Shown: one piece after another, positions 20,991 through 34,560 of the stretch
How positions within the stretch are numbered: position 1 is the first letter of the stretch
How the letters are laid out: each line of letters begins with the position of its first letter
Position numbers and translations under genes: made by a program
The notes under the pieces: generated by a model
The model's database searches: none
What the model was told of the DNA's origin: nothing
Seen by the model: the letters and a program-made list of their open reading frames with translations, nothing else
From: Gnetum montanum
Lineage: Eukaryota > Streptophyta > Gnetopsida > Gnetales > Gnetaceae
Length of the DNA: 59,978 nt
Direction: 5' to 3'
Assembly: GCA_015680685.1 (NCBI GenBank)
Contig: MNCI01017825.1
Span: forward strand, 3,144 to 63,121

Positions 20991-23470
20991 CTATAAGCAC
21001 CATCATGAAAAACACACTTGTATTCTATATCCTAATGGGTCAAGGTGATACTCAAACAAAAACGTGTAGACTTTGAAGTTCATACCTCTAGAGCTTTCTA
21101 TAAATTAGTCTCCATGGCCATCTCTCATTGTGACACATGTGCACTATCAATTTGTAAGATTGTAATATGACACATGTGCACTATCAATTCTATTATAAAA
21201 TTAATATAAAAAGTGAAATTTAGTATTCCAAATACATTCATCTCCTAAACCCACATTAGGCTCATAAACTCATTTTAAAATATCCTTAATCCTCATTTGA
21301 AATTGAAAATTTTTCTAATGCACTGTCCAAACAATCATTTGTCATGCAAGCTCGGCTCTTCCATTTTTGTTGTGTAATATTATAGCCTTGTATTACCAAA
21401 GTAAGAATTTTAGTTCCAAAACCTATTTCCTAATTTAAGATTCTTTGCTCCACAAGTATGATTATTGATTTTATAATTTCTTCGGGTGGACACTTCCGTA
21501 GTAAGATGGGGGGGGGGGGGCAAGTGTTATTCGGAATGACTGGCCTCTTTATTGGATGTTGCTTACGTGCAGAGACACGTAACATAGCAAGAAACAGAGG
21601 TCCTATTTTGAAGTGTCGATTTCCTCATCATAGTTGACTTCAAATGGAATGAAATTGTAAACAGAGAAGCAATGATGTTTTACAAGATTAAATGAACAAG
21701 GTGCATAAATCACTTTCAGTTTTTTTCCCTCATTTTTTACCGTTTCCCTTGACGGCCATGCGACTTCTTTTCAAGAAAAAGATGCGAACATGTGAGCATG
21801 GGTTAGGAGCTTTTTCTGATACAGAACAAATTCAAAATCTGAGAACTAAAACCAAGTTTCAGATAAAACAGAAGGTTACAGTAATTAGAGAATTCATAGA
21901 AAATAAGAGAGCCAGTATAGTTAAGGATGGGCAGATGTCATCAGGAGAGAAATCATTTGAGTTTGCGAATCTTTCCTGCTAGTAATTAGTTAAAATACTG
22001 GAAATTAATCATCATGCTTCATCAGGATTACGGTTCTTAACGAATTTTCATAAACAGAGCATTATTGATTCTGGTTCACAATTCCCAAACGCAATCACGT
22101 TCCAAAGCAATTTTGACCTTTAACGACATGATACATCTACGTCTATTTCATATACTGAATTTTACAAAAATGATATATTTATCTATTTTTAATAAATAGA
22201 AACGGTGATATAAACTTATTTATGATACAGTTACTTTTAAAACATAATTTTAATATCTTTGGAGGATTTCTCTGAAATCTAGACTTACAATTTTACTTAT
22301 CACAATTCTTTTGCAATTCTTGCAAAATTTTGCAACCACTAACACTATCCAAAGTCTCCCAAAATTATGATTTTTAAGGGCTCTAAACTTCAGCAAATCC
22401 AAACTTTTTAAAATATAGTTATAAGATTAAAAGGCAGGGTAAATTTAATTCTAAAAATATTTTTGAAAAGAAAAAATATGCAAACTATGAATAATAAAAA
22501 AATATTCTTATAACTATTTGAACAACCATTTACATGCAAATAAAATCTATATAATCTTTAACATGTCTAATTAAAATGGTTTTAAAAGGGAAGGAAGACA
22601 AAATTGAAGCTTTATTAAGTCTAAAGACCCATCAGATATATGGAACGGGTATTACATTTTCGATGAAAAATACAAATTAACTAAGCATTAATAAGGGTAA
22701 AAAAAAAACAAATGATACAAGTTTTTTCCTGCAACATGCCAACCAACCAAGTGATTCCTGCTTTGGGGGAAAATACGCATGTTGTAGCTTCCAAGTTGCA
22801 AGTACCTGTTTCTTGGTAGGCAATATTTTTGGCCGAGAGACCAATACAGTGCATGGAAAGTCCAGGCCATAGAACAAAAATGCTATGTAAAGTCTACGCC
22901 ATGGAAAAGAAACACTATAAATCAAATTAATAGAAATTTTCACAAGAATTATTATTGAATAAGGTACAGTCATTTCGATTTTGGTTTTCAATATGAATAT
23001 CAATTCTCAATAAATCAATTCGAGATTTTATTAATTTGTAAAATATATAAGATTCTCTCGAGCTAAATAATAGATATATATTATAAATATATAGTTAAAC
23101 TAGTTAAAATCAGTCAAACTAAACGTGAGAATCAGAGAAGAGCCCTAAAATTATTGTATAAAATTGCAGCAACGGATTGGCATTCATGGAAGCTTTGTCT
23201 CTTCATTTTGGTAATGCAAGTAAGGAAGGATCTTAAAGGAATGAAATGCAATGTGGATATTTTATTAGTGTTTGAGCTCGTCCTTTAATTGCCTCGTAAT
23301 GTCCACAGAGAGGATGAGAAAATGTACTTCTAAAAATAACGTATAATTTCTGGAGAAAGAAAACTTAAAATAAATCGTGAAGCCGTAAAATTAGGCTACG
23401 CTGATGAACAAACCATCGTCAATGCTAACGTGCAAATGTTACCCCTGAACATGATAAAAATTTCCATTTT
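20991..23470. other. Intergenic; homopolymer and small repeats only
   Basis: No supported gene. An approximately 45-bp direct repeat containing gacacatgtgcactatcaat lies at 21131-21195. A G13 run is at 21508-21520. The ATG-started ORF at 21692-21982 (96 aa, basic) has no recognisable domain and no counterpart in the window, so it is not called. Confidence 0.4.
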
Positions 23471-23479
23471 GACTTGGCT

Positions 23480-23880
23480 CATTACCAGATGCTTTCAAGG
23501 TTCATAGAAAATCCAAAAACTATAACATGTGACAGACTTGACTTTTCTTGCAAGCTCGTTTAACTTGACTTAGTGGGGATCGTTTTAATGTTCATAGACA
23601 GGCCCAGTGTATAGAAAGACCACGTTTATGCAAATCTTGATTGACGTGACTTTTCAGAAAGACCACGTTTATGCAAATCTTGATTGACTTGACGTTTCTT
23701 TTAATCATGGAAGTGGAAGTGGGATGGTTCCAAGGCCTGCTCTATAGAAAAAGTGTTTATGTAAATATTGATTGATTTGACTTGAAGTTTCTTGTAGCCG
23801 TAGCAGCGGGGATGGTTCCAAGGTTCATAGAAAGGCCCAAATAATGCACGTTTGATTGATTTGACTTACAATCATGGTCA
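23480..23880. repeat. Degenerate tandem array with ttgattgacttgac units
   Basis: About four diverged units share catagaaa, ccacgtttatgcaaatcttg, ttgattga(c/t)ttgac and ccaaggttcatag. The best pair, agaaagaccacgtttatgca at 23615 and 23656, is an almost exact 41-bp tandem duplication. No coding potential was seen. Confidence 0.65.
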
Positions 23881-24327
23881 CAAGGGCGATGTTCCAAGGT
23901 ATCCTAGAAAGTTTCTTAACCACAACAATTTTATGTTGTGTACATGTGTATCTTATGCTTTACATCGCATCATGTTAACATCCATAAACATAATGACTTT
24001 CATGCTCACTTACTGGCCGATAAACACAAAACTTCTTTCAATTGAATGCTTGGACTCCAAAACATGTAGATACTCATTGGAGCCTTTTGGATAAAAACAA
24101 AATCATGGAAAGCTCAAAAATCAACCATCTTGAAAGTGGTTTTTTGGAGTTCTTAAGTGAGACTCGTCCCCACGGGCAGATTTTTTTTCTCTGGATTCTT
24201 AAACGTGCTTATCTGTCTGACTGTTAATGTTTAGCATATAAATTCCAATCGCCGTGCCCTATAAATTCAGCACAACAGTAAATCCAGCATAAGTTTGGTG
24301 GTAAGATGCTCCACACAGTCCAAGAGA

Positions 24328-27044
24328 AGTAAGCTTTAATCATCAAATCACATGAGATAACCACGAGAGTAGTAATTGCATCTAGGAGAAGGATGATTAC
24401 AGCCATAAGGCCAGGGGTAACACAGCCATTATGGGTAAACCTTAATTGAAACCGGGAGAAGGATGATTAGAGTCACAAGACTCAAGATAGCAACAGTCAA
24501 TGGGTCTAGGGCTAGGGCTAACACTATCGTTATAAATAAAGCTGAAATGGAAAATAACATAGATCTAGAAAAGCCACAATATTGCAGCAACTACTTTGTT
24601 CTTGTGAAAACTTTGTAGGTTCATTGCATTTAGAGGATGAGGTGAACGATAATTCACGTAATTCTCATTCGCAACTATATCCTTAGGCGAATACCTAAGA
24701 TCTCTATTAAAAAACCATATTTTACCCTCTACCATCTGTTTTTGGTCTTTTTTGAACTAAGTCTCTCGAGGCAGCTTCTTGGAAATTTTGTGCATGGTCT
24801 GAGAAGAAGCAGTAGATGTTTTTTCCGCAATTTTGGCATTCAATGAACGTGAATTGTCCTCCGGTTTCTTTTAGGTCAATGTAAACATGAACCTTCTCGA
24901 AAAGTTTGTACATGGACCCACAAGACGCTATACGCGTTTTCTCACAATTTTAGCATTGAAAGCGAATGCGTATTCTTGAAAAGATACTTCACGAAAATTT
25001 TGTGCATGGCGCACAATACTCGTTACTCGTTTTCTCCGCAATTTTGAAAGTGAACACGTTTCCTCCGTTTATAACCCGTCGTTTTTGTCCTCTATCATGG
25101 TGTAGATACTGATAATAGAAAAGTAAAACTCAAAAAGCAGGGGACAGTTACACCATTAGAATCATCGTTACTATGGTGCTGTTATTCGTGCTTTTCATCG
25201 TAAAATATGAATGCAAATACTTATGGTTATGGACTTGTATCTACAATGATTCAAGCGAGACTAACCAATCCGCAACGATTCATGGGAGACCAATGAAGGA
25301 TCGAGGACTAAGTCTGCCAATGAAGGTAATACCCACAAAAAGAAATGAAATTCCACTTCCACTCTTGTCTGTGTTAGGCTAATATACATCACATCACCTC
25401 AAAGGCACCGGGGCTCATTTACATCGCATCAAGTTTATGTGCTTTTCCAAGACTACCATCACATAAGTTTACATTTTGTTTTCCAATTGAGACCACTTAC
25501 AAAAATTTCCTGAAGAGCATTAAATTCTTAAAAATGAATTCACCAAGTTATCTTGAATCAAACCAAACCATATCCAATAATTTATGAGATGCAATGACAC
25601 ATGCATAGCTCATTAGATTGTAGTTTAAAGCTTTAAGAAAGAGATTCACCTTGTCAAATATATGAGTTAATTTAATTTAAGGTAAGCTTACTAACGTGTA
25701 AATTTTGAAGATTTTATATAACTATGATAAATTTTACATCATCGTATCATCATTGTCTATTGTAATTTAACTTCTAGATGCTTAAAGGTTAGGACTAAAA
25801 ATCAATACAAGAATTTATGGAATGCAATTTGGACAACAACATAAATAGTAGTAAAGTAAACATGACAATTCAATGGTAAGAGGTTGCTCACTACAATAGA
25901 ATAGCCATCATACTTGCTATATTTTATGGTGATGAATGTTGACGAATACAAAAGAAGAATGAATAACAAATCAATATGGCAAAAATGTAGATGCTTTGAT
26001 GGACGTTGAATGTTACAAGTAATAATAATAATAATAGATTGCATAGTTTTATATATTAGAGAAAGATTTTGAGTTGCTTCTATTTCAAATAAGCTATAAG
26101 AATGATGTCTTAGATGGTTGGGGAATGTACACAATAGATTAGATAATGAGCCTATAGAAAAGCTTCCTACATCACTATTCCAAAAAAGATATCAAAAGGA
26201 ACATAAAAAGATTGAAAAAATAATTGAAGATGATTTGAAAAAATTGTAAATAAATAAAGATCTAGCTTTTCATAATGACAAAAGGGATCTCATGTAACCC
26301 TTCATATTTTGTTAATACAAGGCTATGATGATGTTGTTGTATACTGATGACACTTTTTAACAATAAACAAAATATATTTCTACTTTTTTTAAAAAAGTTA
26401 GAGAATCTCCTCTTGATACCTACTAAAATATTGAAATTCTAACCTGATGAAGGGTCAAGGTAAGAAAAATCTAAGCATGATTTTTGGAGTAGAAAAATTT
26501 GAGTACATAATTATCGTAGTAGGGTTAGAAGAACAAAGAAAACGCACACTAGTTTAATCTTAAAGAAGTAAGGTTAGAAAATTCATAGTAAGGTAGAAAG
26601 AACAAAGAAAAGGTTCACTACTTATTTAATTTTAGAGAAGAGTGAGAAAAGTTAATAAAATAGCCCCATTACTTAATTTCAAAGAAGCAATTTGAGAAGA
26701 GTCTTAATGCATGATTAAAAGAACAAAGAATAAGCCTTCTCAAGGCATGAAAAGTTTGATTCCGTAATTAATGTAGTGCAGTTGTAACAACAACAAGGAG
26801 GCCCAACACCCAATGAATTTTAAAGTAGGGTCACAAAAGTCCAAATGAGTGCTAATAATGCACAACAATGAGGAAGCGTGTCTAGACTCACATGAGAGAT
26901 GCCGGTGGCTTGGTCATTGAGTCAAATAATAATATGATGCACAACAAGAACTTTCCCTTGAGAGTCTTTAAATTCAGCATTCCATGCCAGTGACGCCAAA
27001 CACTCTGCAACGTCTAGGTTAAGTTGGAGATCCCAACAGCAAAC
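24328..27044 (+). other. Promoter and upstream region of the intact receptor kinase
   Basis: Counterpart of 1-2796. It includes the 125-bp tandem array and lacks the two small direct duplications seen in block 1 near 2220 and 2610. An in-frame TAG just before the TTG-led upstream codons shows that translation must begin at or after 27024; the first ATG is 27045. No clear TATA box could be fixed. Confidence 0.5.
24722..25100. repeat. About three tandem copies of the ~125-bp unit (block 2)
   Basis: Block 2 counterpart of the array at 395-770, upstream of the intact receptor kinase at 27045. It has the same unit organisation with scattered substitutions. Confidence 0.75.
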
Positions 27045-30000
27045 ATGCTACGTAGAAGTGCTGTATTATGGCATCTAGTTTTGTTTGCCATTTGCATGAT
27101 GAATGGCAGTTTTCACTCTGCAAAATTATTGCATGAACAAGACGTCGAAAGCTTGCTTATATTCAAGAAAATGGTGGAGTCTGATCCTAATGGAGCTTTC
27201 GTTAATTGGCATCCTAACTCCATACACTACTGCAACCGGAGTAATGTTGAATGCAATTCAGCTGGCAGAGTGGTGAAGCTTGATCTTTACATCATGAAAA
27301 TCCAAGGTACAATATCTCTGTCCCTCGACAATTTATCTTATCTCACATACCTGGATCGTTGCAATAATTCATTTCATGGTACAATTCCTCCCCAGCTGGG
27401 CACCTTGAAAAACCTACAAACTTTGTATCTATGCGAAAATAGGCTCCAGGGAACCATTCCTGACACATTTACAAACCTTACACAGCTGAAAATAATATCC
27501 ATTGCACATAATAACTTGCATGGTAGCATTCCTCACAACATTGGCCACATGTTCAGTCTTCAGATACTCGCCCTCCAGACAAACAATCTCTCTGGTTCAA
27601 TTCCCTCTTCCATAGGAAACCTCTCTTCTCTGGAACAGTTGTACATTTATCGGACACCCATAACCGGCACATTACCACAAGAAATCTGCAAGCTAAAGAA
27701 TCTTATGTTTCTATATGTTTTTGAAAATCCTCAATTGGTTGGTGATATTCCTGAATCAGTTGGCAACATGTCTAGACTTAGCCATGTAAACATGCATCAA
27801 AATGCTTTTACAGGCTATGTTCCTTCTCAGCTGGGCACACTGGAAAACCTATCTGTTCTCTACTTGTCAGGAAACAACCTAATAGGAAGCATTCCTCCAT
27901 CTTTAGGGAACTGTAGCAATCTTCGTACACTTGTATTTGATAAAAATCAGCTGACAGGAGTCATTTCTCTGCAGTTTGGAAGGTTGTCATTGACTGTTTT
28001 CAGGGTAATGTCCAATCGTCTTGTAAATGATGGCTCTCCCACAATTTCTATTTTATCTGCTTTTTCAAATTGCTCCACCTTAAATGTTCTGGATCTATCC
28101 TCCAACAAGCTCAACGGAATGTTGCCAGAAGTGTTCCCATTCAACCTGTCGACACTGCTTTTGAATGGGAACTTTATATCTAGTCCAATTCCTTGGAAGG
28201 CCTTGGGGAAACTGGAAAACCTGATAAATCTTGATTTGTCTGATAACAAGCTCACAGGTCGTGTTTCTGGGTCGGTGGGAGAATTCAAGAAAATTCAAAG
28301 AATTGCTCTAGGTAATAACAAATTGCAAGGCAGCATACCCTCTGAAATTGGGAGGCTTGGCTCTACTCTGTACGAGCTTTCAATACAAAATAACTTGTTG
28401 GGGGGAATTCCTGATGCAATTGGTAACCTGACAAATCTAAGACGTTTAGTCTTGGATCATAATAACTTGTCAGGTTCGATCCCTCCCAGCTTAGGACAAT
28501 GTTATAAATTAGAGCTGCTGGACCTTTCTTCAAATAAGTTCGATGGCTCCATCCCACCGGAAGTGGCAAATCTCTACAATATTCAAATCTACTTCAATTT
28601 GTCCCACAATTCCTTGCATGGAAAATTGCCAGCAGAAATTGGTAAGATGATTCACACTGAAGCCATAAATGTTTCAGCAAATAGAATCAGCGGCACCATT
28701 CCATCTGTTCTTGAAGGCTGCAACAACCTGCAACAACTGGATTTATCGTTTAATGAGTTTCAAGAATCAATTCCAAGGTCTCTGAGCAACCTGGAGAACC
28801 TCGTGTCCATGGACCTTTCCCACAACAATATTTCTGGTTCAATACCTTTTGACCTTGAGAAATTGCAGATGCTTCAGATCCTTAATCTTTCATTCAATGA
28901 TCTAAGTGGAGAAGTTCCAGAGGGAGCATCATTTCGTCATTTTAACAAGCTATCATTTTTAGGAAATCCGAAGCTCTGTGGAGAATGGGTACAGCTACCT
29001 GCTTGCACATCCGTGGCAAACACTCACACTGATTCCAAGGTAAAAATCATTGCTCCAGTTGCTGCCTGCGCTGGTGTTTTGGTAATTTGCCTTGTTTTCT
29101 ATGTATCAATCTACTGCACAAGGAGTCTGAAGGATAGAGGGGATAGAGGTGTGTTAAATTGTGAATTTGACAACTGGAAGAAGAACTATGGAAATCGGTT
29201 CTCTTACAGAGACATCAGCGAAGCCACCGGAGGATTCAACATCAACAAGCTGCTGGGTTCCACAATCCTGGCCTCCGTATATAGGGGCACTCTCAGAGAT
29301 GGCACTGATGTGGCTATTAAGCTCCTTAACAAAATTAATCAAGAAGCCTTGAAAGGTTTTGTTTCAGAATGCAAGGCCTTGAGCATGGTGAAGCACAGAA
29401 ATTTAGTAAAAATCATCGGTTTTTGTTGGGAAGGCGCACACAAAGCCCTGGTCATGCCACTGATGCCCAAAGGAAGTTTGGCACAAGCCCTGCAGAGAGA
29501 GAATGAATACCTGTCCTTCAGAGAGGTGGTGAATATAGCCATGGATATTGCACATGGGCTAGAATACCTGCATCATTATAGCAGTATTCAAATCATCCAC
29601 TGTGACATAAAACCCAGCAACATCTTGTTTGATGAAGATATGGTTGCTCATGTTGCTGATTTCGGTATTGCAAAGTTCCTCTGCACTGATTCTGTATCTT
29701 CCTTATCTTCCAGTTTGTCTCTTGCAGGATCAATTGGTTATATTCCTCCAGGTACCTACTTACATCCTGGTACTTTGGCTTTATTTGAATTTTCTGAAAT
29801 CATCCTTTATTTGACACTGCCTAAACTTTACCCTTACAAGCCTCTATAATAGAGGTTTCTGTTATACATGATATTTATGGTTAGTCGTTACACATTCACT
29901 AATTTAGATTTTAAGAATTTTCTTAGGATTGGTTTTGACATGATAATGAATTTGCAGAGTATGGAGGAGGGGGAATGGTGTCGCCTAAGGGAGATGTATA

Positions 30001-30295
30001 CAGCTATGGAGTAACCTTGTTAGAAATGGCAACAGGTAAAAGCCCAACTGATGAAAATCCTGATGGGTTTTGCAATTTACACAGTTGGGTGCTGGATTCA
30101 TTCCCTGATAAATTAGAACAAGTGTTGCACAAAAAGCTGCCATCGGAATGCATTGAGGATACTTTGCTGTGGAATTGCATTTCTGACTTTATAAAAATGT
30201 CACTATGCTGTACCAGTGAAAACCCTTACCAAAGACCAGACATGACCTTTGTTTCCCGTTTCTTGGAGGAACTTTCCAAGAGAATCAGTGTTTGA
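27045..30295 (+). CDS. LRR receptor-like kinase, subfamily XII-like, apparently intact (block 2)
   Basis: Two exons, 27045-29751 and 29958-30295, joined across a 206-bp GT-AG intron, give 1014 residues. From the N-terminus they show a signal peptide (about 1-26), an LRR N-terminal cap with Cys63 and Cys70, about 22 plant-type LRRs (78-625), a Cys pair 644/654, one membrane helix (668-690) and a Ser/Thr kinase. Kinase landmarks are VAIK Lys759, helix-C Glu775, HCDIKPSN with Asp854, and DFG Asp872. HCD instead of HRD makes it a non-RD kinase, as in FLS2/EFR/Xa21-type immune receptors. It probably sits in the plasma membrane and senses an extracellular ligand, but the ligand is unknown. Oddities are a glycine-poor P-loop (GSTILASVYRG), PPE instead of APE at 901-903, and Arg65 where the cap normally has Trp. 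It could be active, pseudokinase-like or recently dead without a stop. Confidence 0.9.
29752..29957 (+). other. Intron of the intact receptor kinase
   Basis: Donor CCAG|GTACCT and acceptor TTGCAG|AGTATGG, phase 1 within Glu903. Splicing here is needed to join P-P-E to Y-G-G-G-G-M-V-S. Unspliced, the frame reads on to a stop at 29849 and loses the kinase C-lobe. A similarly placed intron is common in this receptor-kinase subfamily. Confidence 0.88.
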
Positions 30296-31712
30296 GTTTC
30301 ATCTCCAAGAGAATCTTAAATAAGAAGCCACTATCATGCAGCAATAAAGTCCCTCACCTAACACCACTCAGCGCCTATGGTGTCTTCTTCAACACCACCC
30401 AGTGCCTACATTGTCTTCTTCTTGAAGAGTCAACATCTAAGTTTCACTCCACCATTCAAAGTATATTATCCTCCAGGGGTTATGCATAAGTTTCCAGCAT
30501 GCATATTGATTAAGTTTGTGGGGTGTATTATCCTCCAAGGCTTATCCATATTTTTGATGCGTGTGCTTATGTCTGTATTATGCATTATACCGTTTGGACG
30601 TTCTTCATGTTTTGATATTATACTTATTAGTAAACAAATTTTGTTAACTTTTGTTGCTTTTTTCAAGTTTCCGCTTGAGAATAGAATTAAACTTAGGAAT
30701 TAACCATGAACGCTAAAGATACGTTAAGGAATTGCACCTTCCAAGCTTTTTAATTACCGTTGGCAGTTTCGTACCTGTTTCACGGGGGGAACTCGTGGCA
30801 TATTGACAACTAAAATTTTTCCCCTTTAAATTTAAGGATGATAACCTTAAATTTAAGAGTCCGAGTACCTTATTAGTATTTGTAAGACGTTACTAGATGC
30901 TCTTTTGGATCTAAATCTTTGATTATGTTTATGCTTAAGACAAACAACCAATATAATATTTAGTTGGAACATAGTTAATAATTTAAGTATTTTAAGAATA
31001 ACTTAGATGTACAACATTTTTTTTCATGGTAGGGTAAGTATTAGAAGAGTACTTTATATTAAATAAAATACAAAACAAACTTTTTCATTGGGTAAATAAA
31101 ATAAGTACTATAATTTTTCTATGTGTGGCATGTTTGTGTTGGCCCTAATTTTCTAAAGTGGTGGTTTATGAATCTTAGCCAACTTTTATTAATAAACCTT
31201 TATGAATATGGGCAATTTCCAAACAAGTTAAAATCTCCTATTCTAAAGTTGCTTTTGTTTATATTAATAGGTATAGAAGATAGATGACTATATATACCCT
31301 AGGACATATAGCCAACATGAAACATTCATAAAACTTAAAACCAACTTTATAAAGTAGTGTTACCCCAATAATTTAGGGTGTTTGAAATTTAAGGAATTGA
31401 TTATAAATTAAAGGAGTTGAAATTGAACCAACATTAAGATTAAGTAATACCAAATGTTAGGTGTTTAATATTAATTCATGGTTTATTGTTTATTAGAATC
31501 CACCAAATAGATTAAACACAAAGAATGTGTAAGAACGTTAATTTTACCAAAGCTCTATGGATCACTTAAAAATTTTCAGGCCTTCTAGATATGCTTTAAT
31601 GCTAATCAAACTTAAAATAAAAATACCTTTAAGAAAAATATTTCAATTAAAAAAGTGAACATCATATTAATAATTAGTCAAGTGTTTCCTTAGCCATAAA
31701 AGTCATGGCATT
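30296..31712 (+). other. 3' flank of the intact kinase, no gene seen
   Basis: Block 2 equivalent of 6048-7463. It is AT-rich with no supported coding region. The short overlapping ORFs at 30292-30703 are probably 3' UTR sequence. Confidence 0.45.
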
Positions 31713-32646
31713 TGATGAGAGCAGTTACTCTAGTAGTTATTCTAATTATTAGAGTGGTTACTCTAGCGGTTTCTTTAGTAGTTATTCTAATTATTAAAGT
31801 GGTTACTCTAGTGGTTTCTTTAGCAATTATGCTAATTATTAGAGTGGTTGCTCTCATTATTAGAGTAGTTGCTCCCAAGCCTATAAATACAATGCCCACG
31901 TGCACAATTGGGAGAAAAAGTCTTATAGCAGTCAAGTAGCAAAACTCTTGTAATCTGTTTTAAGGTTAGAATATTTTCCAAGTGCCCGCAGTAGGATGTT
32001 AAGTGTCGACAGATCTTTATTCGAGCATTGTGTACCTGAGCACACCTTGTGTATAGCAATAAAGATGAGCTCTTTGATTCATCCTTATAGCACTTGAGAT
32101 TTGTTTTCTTACACATTTCTTTTATTTTATTTTCTTATACATTTATTTTATTTTATGCACTTTATATTTTTGTTATTAGCATAGTAATTCATTTTGATCA
32201 ATTAAGAAAATCGTTAAATTACACTCAGTACGATCACTTTGAACATGTGTGCAATGCTTGGTAACCTAGTAACGATTAGCGTTTGGTAATCCTAGTAGCG
32301 TTGCACTGGTTCAGGATGTGTACGACAAGTGAAAATGGATACTGGTGTTAGGATTAGTTAAAGCCTAGTTAATCAGTAGTTAAGTTAAATTAGTCACTTA
32401 GTTATCTCTCTCTCCTCCCTTACTAGCAACAGGACATAAAAACATAAAAGCTATAAAAATCATATGCCTCAAGCTTACTTAACCATACAATTGTGAGATA
32501 CCAGTAAGCTTGAGAAGACAATGATCAACCAACCCGTCCTTGCTCCAAAAAGGCACATAGGCACTTAGTCCTTGGAATTCGATCGGATCGTGTGTGAAAT
32601 GCTCGTATTCGTATGGTTGAGCATAGGGGTACCTCGCCACTCATCA
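31713..32646 (+). mobile_element. LTR (plus orientation), block 2 copy
   Basis: Copy of 7464-8397 with the same TGATGAG and CTCATCA ends, the same U3 tandem ~45-bp units (31720-31870) and the same TATA box (CCTATAAATACAATG). The TTGGCACCATTG primer-binding-like site follows at 32647. It predates the block duplication because it occupies the same place in both. Confidence 0.85.
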
Positions 32647-32770
32647 TTGGCACCATTGCTAAGGACTTAGTTGTTTGTGTGCTAACTAGAACATAGGAAA
32701 TCATTCACATCATTGGAACGAACCCTTAGGGTTAGTTGAGAAAATAATAAACAAGAATACATTGCACACT

Positions 32771-33700
32771 TGATGAGTGGCGAGGTACCCCTACACTCAA
32801 CCATACGAATACGAGCGTTACATGCACGATCCGGTTGAATTTCGCAGACTAAGTGCCTACATGCCTTATAGAACACTTAAGATTAATCGTTCGTTGTCTT
32901 CCCAGACTTACTTGTATTTGTCACGGTTGTATGGTTAAGTAAGTCTGAGGTATGTGATTTTTATATCTTTTCTGTTTTATTGCCTATGCTAATGAGGTAA
33001 AGGGTGAAGAGACTAATTAACTAAATTTAACTAACTAACTAAGCCTTAATTAACCTAGCATCATCATCTGTTCCCACTTTCTGTTCATACCCTAAACTAA
33101 TGCAACCTTCTGGGATTACCAAACGCTAGTCGTTACTGGGATTACCAAGCATAACGCACATGCTCGAAGCGGTCGTATTAAATGCACTTAACTATAGGAG
33201 AAGGGTTGAGAAAGATTTAATTAACTAATAAAGCATTGAAACGATAAATGATACATAACAATAATTAAAGTCCTAATTAGCTTAGTCCATGCACTGCAAG
33301 GTTTATCCAAAATTTTGTCTTTATTTCTATACACAAACTTGTGTTCAGGTACAATATTTGCTCAAATAAAGATCCATTCACTTTCGAGCTCCTACTGCAA
33401 GCACATGGAAATTATTTTATCTCTGGAGAGGTAAAATTGCCAAAGTTTCACTAAATTCTAGATCTAGATGGAGAAATAAGGAAGAGTTGCCTCTTATTTA
33501 TACACTTGGTAGTGCATCGTTAGTTCCATTCAGTCAAGAATCCAATACCTTCCCAATATTTTGTAAGGAACTCAAGGATGAGTTTTTATTCAGTCATGGG
33601 GGTATGATGGGATGTGATATCGCATGTGCCGTGATATCACGTCAGCCACGATATGACATCCCCTGGGATATCATGTACGTGATATCGCAGAGGGCTACGC
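32771..33700 (-). mobile_element. Inverted, rearranged LTR (block 2 copy)
   Basis: Copy of 8522-9410 but more complete. 33354-33415 includes gtacaatatttgctcaaata and agatccattc, the reverse complement of the R-region landmark also seen at 7770 and 19640. This proves that the facing arm carries R as well as U5. The GATATC array follows at about 33619-33690. Confidence 0.75.
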
Positions 33701-33709
33701 AATATCCTC

Positions 33710-34560
33710 GTTTTGGAACTTGCCCATCTAGATCATTGAACGAAAGATTGAGACTTTGAAGCATTTACAGTTTCTCAAGTTCAAAGGGTATGGGACTAGA
33801 AATATTGTTGTGGGAAAGGTCCATGGACACTAGGTATCCCAGCTGGCTCAGAGACCCTGGAATGGATCCTTAAAACTCATTAAAAGAGAAATTCAAATAT
33901 TGCAGGTTTTTGCAACCTTCAAGACAAGCCGAAACTGTGCTGTTGATTCTTTGCTAAAACATCTATTGCTAGCGCATGAATCATGTGACCAATTTATGTT
34001 GGCAATCTCCCATGCAAAGTGTTGCATGAAAAATTACAGTATAATTGAATGTTGTATATATTTGCCACCTCCGATGGGATGGAGCCTTCAAACTTATTTG
34101 AAGAAAGGTCTAGAAGCTCTAATATGTAACATTCTCCTAAGTTGGAAAGAATGGTACCTAACAAATTATTATGATCCACGACTAAACATCTTAGATTTTT
34201 CAGGTTACCATTTGCATAATTCTGCCTAACAAGTAATTATTGGGTATTGAAAGCTCAGACAGAGTAGAGCTAAGCCACCCAATTTCAGCTGGTATTCTGC
34301 CTTCCAACTACTTGTTTCCTAAAGAATTTTTTTGAATTTTCTTGAATTCTACCACCAATCCAAAAATCCCTGTTGTGAACTTTTTCCAGACAAATCAAGT
34401 TTTATTAAGTTTTCCAGCCTTGATAAGGCATCCCAAGGAATTGACGCATAAATATGATTCCCATTCAATGTTAGTGAAGTCAAGTTTCATGGGAACACTC
34501 TGGGTAATATTCCAATAAGCTTGTTGAAGGATAAATCTATAGACACTAAATGAGCTTGTA
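33710..34560 (-). pseudogene. Antisense LRR receptor-kinase fragment (block 2)
   Basis: Copy of 9403-10250. The best run, on the minus strand at 34179-33994, is DHNNLLGTILSNLGECY followed by LDLSSNKFEGSIPSEVAN. Stops and frameshifts are shared with block 1, so decay mostly predates the duplication. No kinase or signal peptide is attached. Confidence 0.85.

Noticed and set aside
21692-21982. 96-codon ORF with an ATG start
   Set aside because: No recognised domain, no second copy, no splice or promoter signals. It is too short to support in AT-rich DNA.
22677-23003. 108-codon minus ORF with hydrophobic segments
   Set aside because: Low-complexity, T-rich translation with an overlapping frame of similar length and no family resemblance.
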